In this document: positions 18,873-29,215 of the stretch, piece by piece
Layout: every line of letters starts with the position of its first letter
Numbering within the stretch: position 1 is the first letter of the stretch
Assembly: GCA_024516035.1 (NCBI GenBank)
Contig: CM044957.1
Location: 48,738,449 to 48,802,448 of the forward strand
Reading direction: 5' to 3'
Length of the DNA stretch: 64,000 nucleotides
DNA from: Bactericera cockerelli
Lineage: Eukaryota > Arthropoda > Insecta > Hemiptera > Triozidae
The notes under the pieces: model-generated
What the model was told of the DNA's origin: nothing
What the model saw: only the letters and a program-made list of their open reading frames with translations
Databases searched by the model: none
Made by a program: the position numbers and the translations under genes

Positions 18873-19010
18873 TTATCGATCGATAAGGCGGCCTACTTGT
18901 AACCTGGAGGTCGGTGGTTCAAGTCCTGGTTTCAGCGTGGGTTTAGTAAAGCAAATTTGATATCACGAAAGTGATTAACACAAATATGATAACTCAACTT
19001 TTAAACTTTA
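18873..19010 (+). mobile_element. tSINE-C copy
   Basis: CGATCGATAAGGCGGCCTAC, GGTCGGTGGTTCAAGTCC and TATCACGAAAGTGATTAACA. The extreme 5' end (ACCGACCTCAG) is missing or mutated. Confidence 0.85.
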
Positions 19011-19020
19011 AATTACTCGA

Positions 19021-19113
19021 ACTCCCATTACTAAATCTTTGCTGAACTTGGGACTCGAACCACTGACCTCCGGTGACGAGTCCGCCGCCTTACCGATCAA
19101 GCTACTGAGGCCT
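19021..19113 (-). mobile_element. tSINE-C head, inverted relative to its neighbour
   Basis: TTACTAAATCTTTGCTGAAC, GGACTCGAACCACTGACC and GATCAAGCTACTGAGG. With the copy 10 bp upstream it forms an inverted pair able to fold through the tRNA-like heads. An (ATT)n tract follows at 19118-19142. Confidence 0.85.
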
Positions 19114-19144
19114 TTTCATTATTATTATTATTATTATTATTATA

Positions 19145-19710
19145 TCCGAAGTTATTATTAATTTATTGTTATTATCACCAGAAGCAATATTAACACACTA
19201 TCAGTGAGTCATACTACTCATACTCTACTGTGTAAGTGTACATGTACATTGTACAGTTGTACACACAGAACATGTTTTTTATTTCCTCTAGCAACAAATG
19301 GTGTTTGTATACAGGGCCTGTAGAATTTCTGCATTCTAATTTGACAACAAAGTTAAGGAAAATCCTGAGCAAAACACGACACAAAAACGGTAATTACATG
19401 TAATCTTAATCTATGTTTAATCTGTCTGAAGTTATCTTATACCAGCAATCCAGGTGGAACAATTCAAATTTTCCTTCTTTCAAACCAAATAGGTTTATAA
19501 AAGATAGGTACATGAAAAGTAAATTCCCGCGAAAGTTGAAATACTTGATCCAAAAAGATACATCACAAATAAAAACTTCTTATAGCAAGTGTTCAGTGGG
19601 TCTGATTGTTCGTGTTTCATTTAAATTTAAAAGATTGTAAGAATTTAAGGAAGACGGGAAAAATATCCATTTATTTATGTTAATAGATTAACCAACAGAT
19701 AATAATAAAA
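19145..19710. other. No recognisable feature
   Basis: Unique-looking. A 75-codon frame (19413-19640) is Lys/Ser-rich with no motif. Confidence 0.45.
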
Positions 19711-19712
19711 AA

Positions 19713-19914
19713 AAAAACACTTTAGAGGAAGGTAACCATCAGGCGAGGTTAATGCACAAAGCATTTTCTACAACCCAACCCTCAAGTCTTATTATTATGA
19801 GGTCACAAATTCAAATCAATGAGGGAAAATTCATGCACTGGGTGTGATTCGAACGCATCCTTTACGTTACCTGGATTACCAGACTTGTGCGTTAAACACT
19901 TGACTACTAGTGCA
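19713..19914 (-). mobile_element. tSINE-A copy
   Basis: AACACTTTAGAGGAAGGTAA, AAAGCATTTTCTACAACCC and TGATTCGAACGC, ending ACTACTAGTGCA. Confidence 0.85.
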
Positions 19915-19919
19915 TTTGA

Positions 19920-20335
19920 CTACCAAAAAGATAACATTATGAAATAAGTATATTAGGCAAAGTAAACAACGACAACATCAGGACCACACCCAATGAAAAT
20001 CCGTAACACTAGAACTGAACTCGACCAACGCATATACGCAATGACCCCTTTGAAGTTTCGTATGCTGTCATCCACAATATCAGTGAGACCTCTGAGAAGG
20101 AAGCAGCCCTAGAGTTGAGAAAATAGAGCAAGAACACAAACTAAGCAAGAAACGAACGAATGTGTCAGGCAAAATACCGATGCGGACAGATACATGGAAC
20201 ATTTCGTGTACAATCATGGGAAATCCAATTGGCAGTGACATTCACAGCTTGGAGCAAAACGATGATGTTGATGACGAATTCGGATTTGATCGAGGAGGAA
20301 ATAATAAAAATAATAAGAATTATATAATATGCATG
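19920..20335. other. No recognisable feature
   Basis: A frame of 85 codons (20162-20419) starts here but its last third is SINE sequence, so it is not called. Contains a short acidic run (DDVDDEFGFD). Confidence 0.4.
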
Positions 20336-20336
20336 G

Positions 20337-20516
20337 TAATAATATCGTCTTATTTATACTGCCCAACTAGAACAAATGAGACCTATTATGAAAGCAGTAA
20401 GGCCAAGACGTACTTTTGAGTTGTCAAAATTTAATATGGAGTAACAGCTGGGCTTCGAACCCGCGACTTCTGGATCATCAGATCTCTGGATTGACCACTG
20501 ACCTACCGGGAATACT
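20337..20516 (-). mobile_element. tSINE-D copy
   Basis: Inverted tail AATATCGTCTTATTTATACTG, body AAAGCAGTAAGGCCAAGACG, B box GGGCTTCGAACCCGCGA, head CTGACCTACCGGGA. About 12% diverged from the 7.7-kb copy by eye. Confidence 0.82.
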
Positions 20517-20519
20517 GAC

Positions 20520-22480
20520 CGGAAGCTACAGGAACTCGAGTTGGGAAAAAAGAAAGAAGATTGCAAAAAGACGAAACTCTTCGAATTATTGAAAATCCAA
20601 TACCAGTTAGATAGTTACTTAATATAATTATAACTTCTTTAGTCCATATTTTTAGTATAAAATTATTTTTATTTTATTTTTCCACAATTGACATCCTAAC
20701 TTCGGTCAGAGTAATAAGGTTGAACATTTCCCCATGGCCACGACTGTGCTCTCAGAAAGGTCCATTACCTGAATTTGACCACAGCTGGAATTCACCGCGC
20801 CGCACCCGTCAGTAACTTCAGTATGAGTACCATTAACAAATTGGAACAAGGTAAAGTTCTTAATGACAATTTTGAAACGTAAGGAGAAGAAGATAATGAT
20901 GCTAAGGAATAATGAGAAGGGTCATAAGAGAACGAAATGAAATGAAAAGAAAAAAGAGTTAGTGAAAAAGGGATAGAGAAGACGGTCGACAAGATACAGA
21001 AGAAAGATTTGCAGAAAAAAAAATGATGATGCCTATGTAAAAACAGATGATCATGTTGATATATTATGCAATGAGCAGCAAACAAATGATCTAATACTTG
21101 AAATGAAGAATAATGTTGGCAATCGTTCTGTCTTTCTTCGCCTCGGGCTTCGTTACGTTCGTTAACATTATCAATTAAATTTCAACGAGCCAAAAAAAAA
21201 GAGCTCTCTACCTTTACAACATTCGAAATTCAACGAGCAAAAAAAAAAGAAATTTCGCAGAATTGTGTCGTTTCCCTACCGGCACAATTCCGACGTGTGA
21301 TTTGTGTGCTCTTACTTAATGAACGACATGAACGTAAGGTAGTTCATTCACTCGCCATTCCCGAAACAGCATACCTACGTTTTTGCATGGAACATTAAGA
21401 TGGCCTCTTGCCATCCGCTTGAGAGGGGATTTTTCGACGTTTTATTGGCAGATGGTTGCCAAATCGTTAAAATTAATATTGGTTATTGTTCGTAGCCAAT
21501 CTGGCCTCGTATTTGATTGCTTTTCGCCCGTGTTGCGGTTGAAGTGCCTAAAGCGTGTACCTGAATATAGTTTAGCCCTGTTTATGATATAGGTATGGTT
21601 TAGCGCTTCCATTAAAAGAACATCAGGTCAAATTGACAGGCATTCGATATTAATACTCTGGAAAATATCCACAACCATCACACACTGTAAGTACAGTTCT
21701 AAAACTAAACTATCTCTTACACCTTGAGATCTTAAATGAGTGAAAAAGACTCTCCGTATTCCTTTCTCGATAATATTCGAAGAGGTTTTATTAGTGAAGT
21801 TAACCACAAAAAACTCATAGGTACATTAACTTTAGGAACTCTTTATTTAGAACCAACATTGAGACCAGTTGTTATGAAGAAGGCCTAGTGAACATTAAAG
21901 AGTTAAACAATATAAGCAGCCAAAGGGGTAATATCATAAAATCTAACGGACACGTAATTTGTGACTTTTCATATTATATTTTTTTATATTTATATATAAA
22001 ACTGTTTAATATGTGTATGTACTCGTACATAAAAGCAGATAGAACATACAAGCTCACGTAAATTATACATAGGAGCTCAACATGCACCCTGTCAGCCGTG
22101 CACCTTATGTAATTAAAAGTGTACAACAATTACATTAATCACTCTGGTGATTTAACCTGGGATTAGACAACTTCTCACTATTTTTATCAGATGGTGGTTT
22201 TGATAAGCTGGACAGTTCGCTATATCGCTTGGGATCATCTACAGAGTTTGCTATGATGGTTTTGATAGATTACGAGTTCATTTTGATGGTTGTGAAAGAT
22301 TGTGAATTGTGACTATGAGTAATTATGTCCTGTTTGCTTTGCAGTATTAATCTCGTTGAATAATATGGCTTGTTTAAGCTCAGTTATTATAAATAACATG
22401 CCATTATATGTATTTATATTTCTATCATATTTATTTTTATCATATAGGTATTTATGGAATGGGTAAAAGTTCCATTATAT
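20520..22480. other. 2 kb with no recognised gene or element
   Basis: Non-repetitive within the window. Frames at 20792-21085 (minus) and 21383-21592 (plus) are short and motif-free. 21240-21600 is slightly GC-richer. Confidence 0.45.
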
Positions 22481-22482
22481 TT

Positions 22483-22610
22483 GCATCGGTGGTCAAGTCG
22501 TTGGTCAAGTAATCCAGGTAGTGGATATTTTGGATTGTCTATATATATACCACAGAAACCATAGGTTTTTCCTCAAAACAAATTTGAGAATTTGTTCACA
22601 AATTTCACTC
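22483..22610 (+). mobile_element. Degenerate tSINE-A
   Basis: TGGTCAAGTCGTTGGTCAAG, TAATCCAGGTAGTGG and TTTTTCCTCAAAACAAATTTGAG follow the order of the tSINE-A head and body with many changes. Confidence 0.4.
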
Positions 22611-22736
22611 ACGCATAATTCCCTACAGCCTACAGTATAGTATTCCTATTAATAAGTGTAGGTACTTTACTTACTCACCAATGGCTTAAGATGGAACATT
22701 TTGTTCACAAAAATGGGGAATGTAGGTACCCATTTG

Positions 22737-22880
22737 TACCCAGCCGGGACATGACAAGTTATCCTCCCATTTGGGATCTTTACAACATAATAATATGTAT
22801 TGGGCTTACTGCTGGAATAATGGGACTTTAATAATCTTAATCGGGCAATATAAATAAGGCGATATTATTATTAGGTATTA
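22737..22880 (+). mobile_element. tSINE-D, 5'-truncated
   Basis: Starts within the B-box flank (ACCCAGCCGGGACATGAC) and continues through GGGCTTACTGCTGGAATAAT to GGGCAATATAAATAAGGCG and (ATT)n. Confidence 0.85.
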
Positions 22881-23672
22881 TTATTGTACTGCCATTTACG
22901 AAGTTACCCAATGTATGGAGAGAATCAGCAAGTAAGAGAATTTTCCTTCTATGATTATCGTTTAACGAAGAAGATGATGCTGTAGAACTTATTTTTGCAC
23001 ACCACAAAATAGAGGAAACTAATGTTAGGCATACAATAGTTGCAAACTTGCTGAGTTTGAGTGAATTTATGAAAATATGGCATGCCAACCGCAAGTAAGT
23101 TTGGGAAAAGGAAAAGTAAAAGAAGAAGATGGCACTCAAGAAACAGAACAATTTCAAGAAAGTCTACAAAAGATAATTTCAAGAACTGTTCATTTCGCTG
23201 ACTCTTCATTACACAGATTTTGTTTAAATTAAACCACAGGAATTATTGTTCTGAAAAGTTTCCGCTGTAATTGTTTTGAAATTGGAGTTAATATCGTCCC
23301 CATCTTCGCTAGCTTTGTCCATAGACATGGGAGCTGTTTCTTCCAGATCCTCAACTGAGACTAGTGGAAGGGATGAGCAGCTCTCATGGAATGAATTGCC
23401 GATTCAGAAAGTAGGAATATTTCCGAAACATTCCGAATTTTCGCAGAATTTATACTAATTAAGCTCTTTGAAGTTAAGTTTGGATCCTTGGGTGTCTGGG
23501 AAGCTCAATTTCTCTCCTATCTCTTTTCTTTCTCTTCCTTTCTTTTTGTCTCTTGCCTATCTTTCTATATCTTCTATCTTCTGCTCATCTCTCTCTCTCT
23601 CTATCATGCTATTGCCAACATGCTCTTTCACTTCTTCTACATTATCACGAAAGCTGCTAAAAGCTCTCTTTA
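22881..23672. other. No recognised element; several short frames
   Basis: Overlapping frames on both strands (22837-23157 minus; 23276-23458 and 23468-23743 plus) are Ser-rich or hydrophobic without motifs. A short CT tract lies at 23588-23604. Confidence 0.4.
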
Positions 23673-23915
23673 ATGCAGGATCCCCTGACAACTTTGAAGG
23701 AGGTATATTACTTACAAGTCCACACGGTGCGTTGGTGTATTAAGGAGAATCTCCCAAATGGAAAAGTAAGTAAATATCACACAAGTGAAAGAGTAGAAGG
23801 GTTCATGGGAGAAGTTTTAAGGAGTTTCAGAACGAGATCAGTGCAGGCGCTGGAGGAATATTTGAAAGCAGCTCTATCGCCTCTATCCTGGTTTTTGAAA
23901 ACTTCGAGACGGTAA
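23673..23915 (+). CDS. Weak ORF / possible exon
   Basis: 80 codons starting four bases after a reasonable 3' splice-like CTCTCTTTAATGCAG. The second half (GFMGEVLRSFRTRSVQALEEYLKAALSPL) looks like a mixed amphipathic helix. No family recognised and no downstream donor confirmed. Confidence 0.18.
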   Translation: MQDPLTTLKEVYYLQVHTVRWCIKENLPNGKVSKYHTSERVEGFMGEVLRSFRTRSVQALEEYLKAALSPLSWFLKTSRR

Positions 23916-23946
23916 ATTTTATCTTCTTTAGATTTATGTACACCGA

Positions 23947-24105
23947 ATACAACTTATCACTTTTCTGTTTATACTGATTAAAATAATTAGTTTAGTTCTT
24001 GGTATAGAATTCCAGATTTATTACCTGCTGATGAGAGCAAGTAAGCTCGAAACAGCAGTTTAGGGAAACCTAATACAACTTCTCACTTTTTTATTTATAC
24101 TGATA
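23947..24105 (+). repeat. Direct repeat unit (126 bp) carrying a hammerhead ribozyme
   Basis: ATACAACTTATCACTTTTCTG at 23947 and ATACAACTTCTCACTTTTTT at 24073 mark the same point in two units 126 bp apart. The ribozyme lies between them. The arrangement (short tandem non-coding units each with one hammerhead) resembles Penelope-like element ends and retrozymes. Confidence 0.75.
24021..24067 (+). ncRNA. Hammerhead ribozyme, type I minimal form (diverged)
   Basis: Core CTGATGA (24028-24034), stem II GAGC/GCTC (24035-24038/24045-24048, six-base loop), GAAA (24049-24052), a very short stem III in CAGCAG (24053-24058) and predicted cleavage triplet GTT (24058-24060). Stem I is TTACCTG against TAGGGAA with one G-U pair and one A-G mismatch. 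The catalytic core is intact, but the weakened stem I and stem III suggest reduced activity. The core is known chemistry; self-cleavage here is inference. Confidence 0.72.
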
Positions 24106-24109
24106 CTGA

Positions 24110-25070
24110 TAATGTCAAATAGAAAGAATGCAGAAAAGCATTATTGCTGCCAATCATTTTTAAATAGAAAAACTGATACAAAGTGTGCTGCTTCTTAGGT
24201 ATCATTGATTGAATGACGGCTAACGGCTTGAGTGATAACCAGAAAATCACAGGAAGAAAATAAAATATCTCAGATTTGGAAAAATAAAACATGGATGTAA
24301 TTTTTTTATCTAATTACCTAATAAAAATAAATAAAGAAAACGAAAGATAATTCGTTTTCTACCGTTTACGAAATTTTTGCAAATTGACAAAGGAATTTTG
24401 GAATATACCATCCCATTTTCGGTGTACATTAAATCTTAAAGGTACTAGTGAAAAGAAAGTATAAATATCCCACTTGAGTATGTGCAATTGTGCATATTAT
24501 GTTGATTGGTTAAGAGTTCTGTCCTGCATTGCTTGTCGAATTTCTACAATTGATACTAAGTACTAGCTTAAAAAATTTGAAATGAAAATTTGTGTTACCT
24601 GTTTCCTGAGTTCTTTCTTTCTATTCCAAAATTTAGGCCTTGTTTTTAGACGATTTTTGTCATCTTCAGCTCCGAAAAGTTTCACAGGTATCCTAATTAT
24701 TTTGGATAAACTATGTACACCTACCTATGTAGTTAATCCAAACACTTGTATTTCAAAAGAATTTCTTGAACACACTAAACATCTGTTGGCTTCTTGTAAA
24801 AGTTGCTCCACCACTAGCAGCTCACATTTCAAACATATTACATTACTTCTAACCCAAAGAAAAGGGTTGAGAGCTGTATAAATATATTAGGCAATAGCGT
24901 AAACACAATACATTAAACATTTCTCGAGAGAAAGGGTTCAAAAACCCTATCTCACAAACGCCCGGTAGCGTTGGGAAGAAATAATTAAGGGGCAATTTGA
25001 GAGACTTTTCGGATAACGGGCGAAGGTCGGGAGGGGGTAGAGCGGCTTAAAGGTTGACAGCATCATCTCT
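24110..25070. other. No recognisable feature
   Basis: AT-rich. The 99-codon plus frame at 24582-24881 has no motif. Confidence 0.45.
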
Positions 25071-25075
25071 GTGTT

Positions 25076-26747
25076 GGTGCTGGAGGTGGACGCTGGAGTG
25101 AGAAGTGGAGGTTGACACTGGAGTGAGAAGTGGGGGTGGACGCTGGAGTGAGGAGTGGAGGTGGACGCTGGAGTGAGGAGTGGAGGTGGACGCTGGAGTG
25201 AGAAGTGGGGGTGGAAGCTGGAGTGAGAAGTGGGGGTGGAAGCTGGAGTGAGAAGTGGAGGTGGACACTGGAGTGAGAAGTGGAGATGGACACTGGAGTG
25301 AGAAGTGGAGATGGACACTGGAGTGAGAAGTGGAGGTGGACACTGGAGTGAGAAGTGGCGGTGAACACTGGAGTGAGAAGTGGCGGTGAACACTGGAGTG
25401 AGAAGTGGGGATGGACACTGGAGTGAGAAGTGGGGATGGACACTGGAGTGAGAAGTGGAGATGGACACTGGAGTGAGAAGTGGAGGTGGACACTGGAGTG
25501 AGAAGTGGGGGTGGACACTGGAGTGAGAAGTGGGGGTGGACGCTGGAGTGAGAAGTGGAGGTGGACGCTGGAGTGAGAAGTGGAGATGGACGCTGGAGTG
25601 AGAAGTGGAGGTGGACACTGGAGTGAGAAGTGGAGGTGGACGCTGGAGTGAGAAGTGGAGATGGACGCTGGAGTGAGAAGTGGAGGTGGACACTGGAGTG
25701 AGAAGTGGAGGTGGACGCTGGAGTGAGAAGTGGAGGTGGACGCTGGAGTGAGAAGTGGAGATGGACACTGGAGTGAGAAGTGGAGGTGGACGCTGGAGTT
25801 AGAAGAGGAGGTGGACGCTGGAGTGAGAAGAGGAGGTGGACGCTGGAGTGAGAAGTGGAGGTAGACACTGGAGTGAGAAGTGGAGATGGACGCTGGAGTG
25901 AGAAGTGGAGAAGGACGCTGGAGTGAGAAGTGGAGGTGGAAGCTGGAGTGAGAAGTGGAGGTGAACACTGGAGTGAGAAGTGGAGGTGAACACTGGAGTG
26001 AGAAGTGGAGGTGGACGCTGGAGTGAGAAGTGGAGGTGGACGCTGGAGTGAGAAGTGGAGGTGGACGCTGGAGTGAGAAGTGGAGGTGAACACTGGAGTG
26101 AGAAGTGGAGGTGAACACTGGAGTGAGAAGTGGAGGTGAACACTGGAGTGAGAAGTGGAGAAGGACGCTGGAGTGAGAAGTGGAGGTGGACGCTGGAGTT
26201 AGAAGTGGAGGTGGACACTGGAGTTAGAAGAGGAGGTGGACGCTGGAGTTAGAAGTGGAGGTGGACACTGGAGTTAGAAGAGGAGGTGGAAGCTGGAGTG
26301 AGAAGTGGAGGTGGACGCTGGAGTGAGAAGTGGGGGTGGACACTGGAGTTAGAAGAGGAGGTGGAAGCTGGAGTGAGAAGTGGAGGTGGACGCTGGAGTG
26401 AGAAGTGGGGGTGGACACTGGAGTTAGAAGAGGAGGTGGAAGCTGGAGTGAGAAGTGGAGGTGGACGCTGGAGTGAGAAGTGGGGGTGGACACTGGAGTT
26501 AGAAGAGGAGGTGGAAGCTGGAGTGAGAAGTGGAGAAGGACGCTGGAGTTAGAAGTGGAGGTGGACGCTGGAGTGAGAAGTGGAGGTGGACGCTGGAGTG
26601 AGAAGTGGAGGTGGACGCTGGAGTTAGAAGTGGAGGTGGACACTGGAGTTAGAAGAGGAGGTGGAAGCTGGAGTGAGAAGTGGAGGTGGACGCTGGAGTG
26701 AGAAGTGGGGGTGGACACTGGAGTGAGGAGTGGAGGTGGACGCTGGA
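25076..26747. repeat. 25-bp minisatellite, about 67 copies
   Basis: Consensus unit on the plus strand is GTGGACGCTGGAGTGAGAAG plus TGGAG, with A/G, G/T and AG/GG variants. As 25 is not a multiple of three, every strand frame cycles through a 25-residue peptide repeat; the minus strand has up to 351 open codons in several frames. Simultaneous openness in several frames argues against a protein. A 75-bp higher-order repeat is present at 26266-26565 and 26641-26715. Confidence 0.97.
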
Positions 26748-26763
26748 TGTGCGGTTTCGGAAA

Positions 26764-26798
26764 GTTGTACGTTATTTTCGATGAAAATAACGTACAAC
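26764..26798. repeat. Perfect 16-bp hairpin at the minisatellite edge
   Basis: GTTGTACGTTATTTTC, a 3-nt spacer GAT, then GAAAATAACGTACAAC. Perfectly self-complementary, 17 bp after the last minisatellite unit. Confidence 0.95.
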
Positions 26799-26814
26799 GA
26801 AAAAGTATTACAGG

Positions 26815-27093
26815 CATGGACGAAAAGAAAGAGAGGGTTAGAAAGCGATGGGAGAGTAAGGGAAAGAGAGTTGAGGGAGAATAGATTAGAGAGTCGGAAA
26901 GTAGAGGAAACCGAGAGAGAGAGAGATCATTGAGACTAAAGGGGTTTAAGAGAATATGTTAGAGAGAGAGGGAGAGACAGATTGATTGATAAGTTTCATA
27001 TATTTTATTACAAATAATTAATCTTAAACCACCACCTAAGCTAATAAAATAACTTCTGAGATGGTAAGCTCTCTTCAACTACATAGAGAGAGG

Positions 27094-27136
<43 letters not shown>

Positions 27137-27252
27137 TCTGAGGAATATGAGTGAGATGGGAAGTGTTGAAGTCAAGTTTCATACAGGAAAACTAAGCACG
27201 AAAATTCAAAAATTAAGCAATTCTACCTCAAGTTTCATGATTTGAACTTGAT

Positions 27253-27330
<78 letters not shown>
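26815..27330. repeat. Purine-rich block with two (GA)n runs
   Basis: GA-rich from 26815, with long (GA)n runs at about 27097-27131 and 27254-27327 (over 35 dinucleotides). 27180-27250 between them is ordinary sequence. Confidence 0.92.
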
Positions 27331-27331
<1 letters not shown>

Positions 27332-27401
27332 TTCAAGGGATCATTCAGCTAATCAATCAGTTTTTTGTCAATTGACAATGAATTCAGTCCATTAATTTCA
27401 T

Positions 27402-27448
27402 GTACTGTCTGGCTACCATCGTTCACGATGACGCCACCCTATGATGAT
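27402..27448 (+). repeat. Repeat F 3' fragment
   Basis: CTGTCTGGCTACCATCGTTC and ACGATGACGCCACCCTATGA are identical to the end of the 4.5-kb copy. Confidence 0.8.
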
Positions 27449-27504
27449 GAAAATATATTTATATATCTCTTAAGATTTAATAGGAGAGAGAGAAATGGAT
27501 GGAC

Positions 27505-27632
27505 ATATTATTATGTGGTAAAAATCCCAAATGGGAGGATAACTTGTCATGTCCCGGCTGGGTTTCGAACCCACGACCTCTGGAATCTATGGATTCACAG
27601 AGTGCTGCTTTTACCACTGAGCTACCGGGACA
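27505..27632 (-). mobile_element. tSINE-D head and proximal body
   Basis: Near-identical to 7750-7880: TTATTATGTGGTAAAAATCC, GGCTGGGTTTCGAACCCACG and CACTGAGCTACCGGGACA. The distal tail is absent. Confidence 0.88.
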
Positions 27633-27641
27633 GATAAACAA

Positions 27642-27676
27642 GCCTATGAAACACTCATCTTTAAAAAAAAAAAAAT
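27642..27676 (+). mobile_element. tSINE-J terminal fragment
   Basis: TATGAAACACTCATCTTTAAA with poly(A) and (AAT)n is the last ~25 bp of tSINE-J. A short (GA)n follows at 27700-27717. Confidence 0.6.
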
Positions 27677-27719
27677 AATAATAATAACTGTTTCATATGA
27701 GAGAGAGAGAGAGACAGAG

Positions 27720-28255
27720 CTCCTAAGATTTAACTGTTTCATAGGAAAAAGTCACCCTGAAAACCATCATGCTGATAGCTGAAGACAATGTTGAACTTTT
27801 CGGTAGAATGAAGAGACCCCTCAGAACAGTGTGACCTCCAAATCACGAAATTACTATCAGTGATCACAATGTTGGCACCGCCAAATCTGGCTGCATAGAT
27901 TATCTGAAACCAGAGCCGTAGATAATAATAATAAATCATTTAATTCTTTTTTTGTATACAGAGGACCCAGATAGACTATTTTTCTTCGACCTTCAATGCA
28001 TGTCATTTTATTTATATAAAATGAAATCATAAACAAATAATTGAGGGTATTCTCACTTACTCACCTTCAAAAAAAAATGTTTTATTTTTGTTTGTGTACA
28101 TGTACAGGTAGTTATTCATAATTGGGAAATATGTACATAGTTAAAGTGAGTAGCTGAAACAGCCAACCAGATAATGTTGTGTATAACATCTAACATTAAT
28201 ATATCATAGTAATGGGTAGTCGTAGATAAAACACAAAAAAATTGACTATAGTAAA
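27720..28255. other. No recognisable feature
   Basis: AT-rich, unique-looking, no convincing frame. Confidence 0.45.
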
Positions 28256-28258
28256 TAG

Positions 28259-28358
28259 TTAATTTGAGTGGCTGGTTTTTGAGTTTCCAGATATTGGAGG
28301 GTAAAACCCCCTGTCTTCATATGACCATGAAGTTGAAAGCGACGTTAAAACCAAGGCA
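28259..28358 (+). mobile_element. 5S-SINE tail fragment
   Basis: GAGTTTCCAGATATTGGAGG, GGGTAAAACCCCCTGTC, ATGACCATGAAGTTGAAAGC and GACGTTAAAACC follow the 5S-SINE tail; the head is missing. Confidence 0.65.
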
Positions 28359-28371
28359 TACTAAGAGAGGG

Positions 28372-28455
28372 ACAAGCTACAACACAGACCACAAGGGTCT
28401 ACAGTAGCTGCTGTTTCGTGGCTGCGAAATAAATTAGGCCGTGAAACGCTAGTCT
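28372..28455 (+). mobile_element. tSINE-J 3' fragment
   Basis: CTACAACACAGACCACAAGG, CTGTTTCGTGGCTGCGAAAT and CCGTGAAACGCTAGTCTTTC. Confidence 0.7.
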
Positions 28456-28479
28456 TTCTTTTACTTTTCTTATCTATAT

Positions 28480-28556
28480 TAGGATAAGGTAAGTAAAAAA
28501 AAACAGGAAAAGATAGAGAAAGTTAGTATTATATTCGTTAAAAATTTGACCAACCC

Positions 28557-28596
<40 letters not shown>

Positions 28597-28960
28597 CCCT
28601 CCGTCTTTTGTACCTACTTTATGTGAACTAAGATAAGTAAGATAAAGAAAGTTACTGTTGTATTCGTCAAAAATTTGACCAACCCAATTTTTTTTTTTTT
28701 TTTTTGGTTTAACGTCGCTTTCAACTGCATGGTCATATCACGACGGGGGTGTTACCCTCCATTCGCAGAAAACTCACAAACCTGCTACCCACAATATCCT
28801 CACCCAGCCTGGGTTGGGCCGGAATGCCAGCATCACGAAGTCTTCACCTCGCCGGACGTTGCTTAACTTCGGTGATCCAACAAGAACGGTGCATTCGACG
28901 CTGGCTTTTTTTTTTTTTTTTTTAATCCATCCATCTTTTGTACCTAATTTGACGGCTAAT
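28480..28960. repeat. Tandem duplication, one unit hit by a 5S-SINE
   Basis: Unit 1 (about 28484-28621) and unit 2 (about 28622-28955) share GATAAAGAAAGTTA-like sequence, AAATTTGACCAACCCA, a long T run, and CCTCCGTCTTTTGTACCTA (unit 2: CATCCATCTTTTGTACCTA). Unit 2 has a 5S-SINE in its T run, and unit 1 is the empty form. Confidence 0.85.
28700..28906 (-). mobile_element. 5S-SINE, nearly full length
   Basis: GGTTTAACGTCGCTTTCAAC, CATGGTCATATCACGACGGG, CCTGCTACCCACAATATCC, then the inverted 5S half GACGTTGCTTAACTTCGGTG and GATCCAACAAGAACGG, ending GCATTCGACGCTGGC. Inserted in a poly(T). Confidence 0.92.
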
Positions 28961-29215
28961 TCAGGCGGCAAGCCGGACATCTACTCCGGCACTCCGCCGT
29001 CGGTCACATCCAAGACCCGAAAAATTAGACTGCTGGTATCTCGTAAACAAGAGCGAGAGAGTGAGAGGACAGCCGATAGCGCTGGATCCGGGCAGGCAAA
29101 AGGATATGTCAAGGCAGCGCGGGTTGAGAACCTGAAAGTAGGGCAAAGAGTAATAACACAGCGAGTGCACGGAGCAGGACGCGACACACGGAGTGGTGTT
29201 CTGGCGCGGAGAGAA
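28960..29215. other. GC/CpG-richer stretch, unassigned
   Basis: Contrast with the AT-rich flanks, and open frames on both strands (28814-29218 plus, but its first third is SINE; 28961-29170 and 28981-29187 minus). Could be an exon or promoter-type region. No motif recognised. Confidence 0.25.

Noticed and set aside
24947..26817. Long minus-strand ORFs (up to 351 codons) of Ser/His/Pro-rich 25-residue repeats
   Set aside because: They are the read-through of a 25-bp minisatellite open in several frames at once, with no unique coding flanks.
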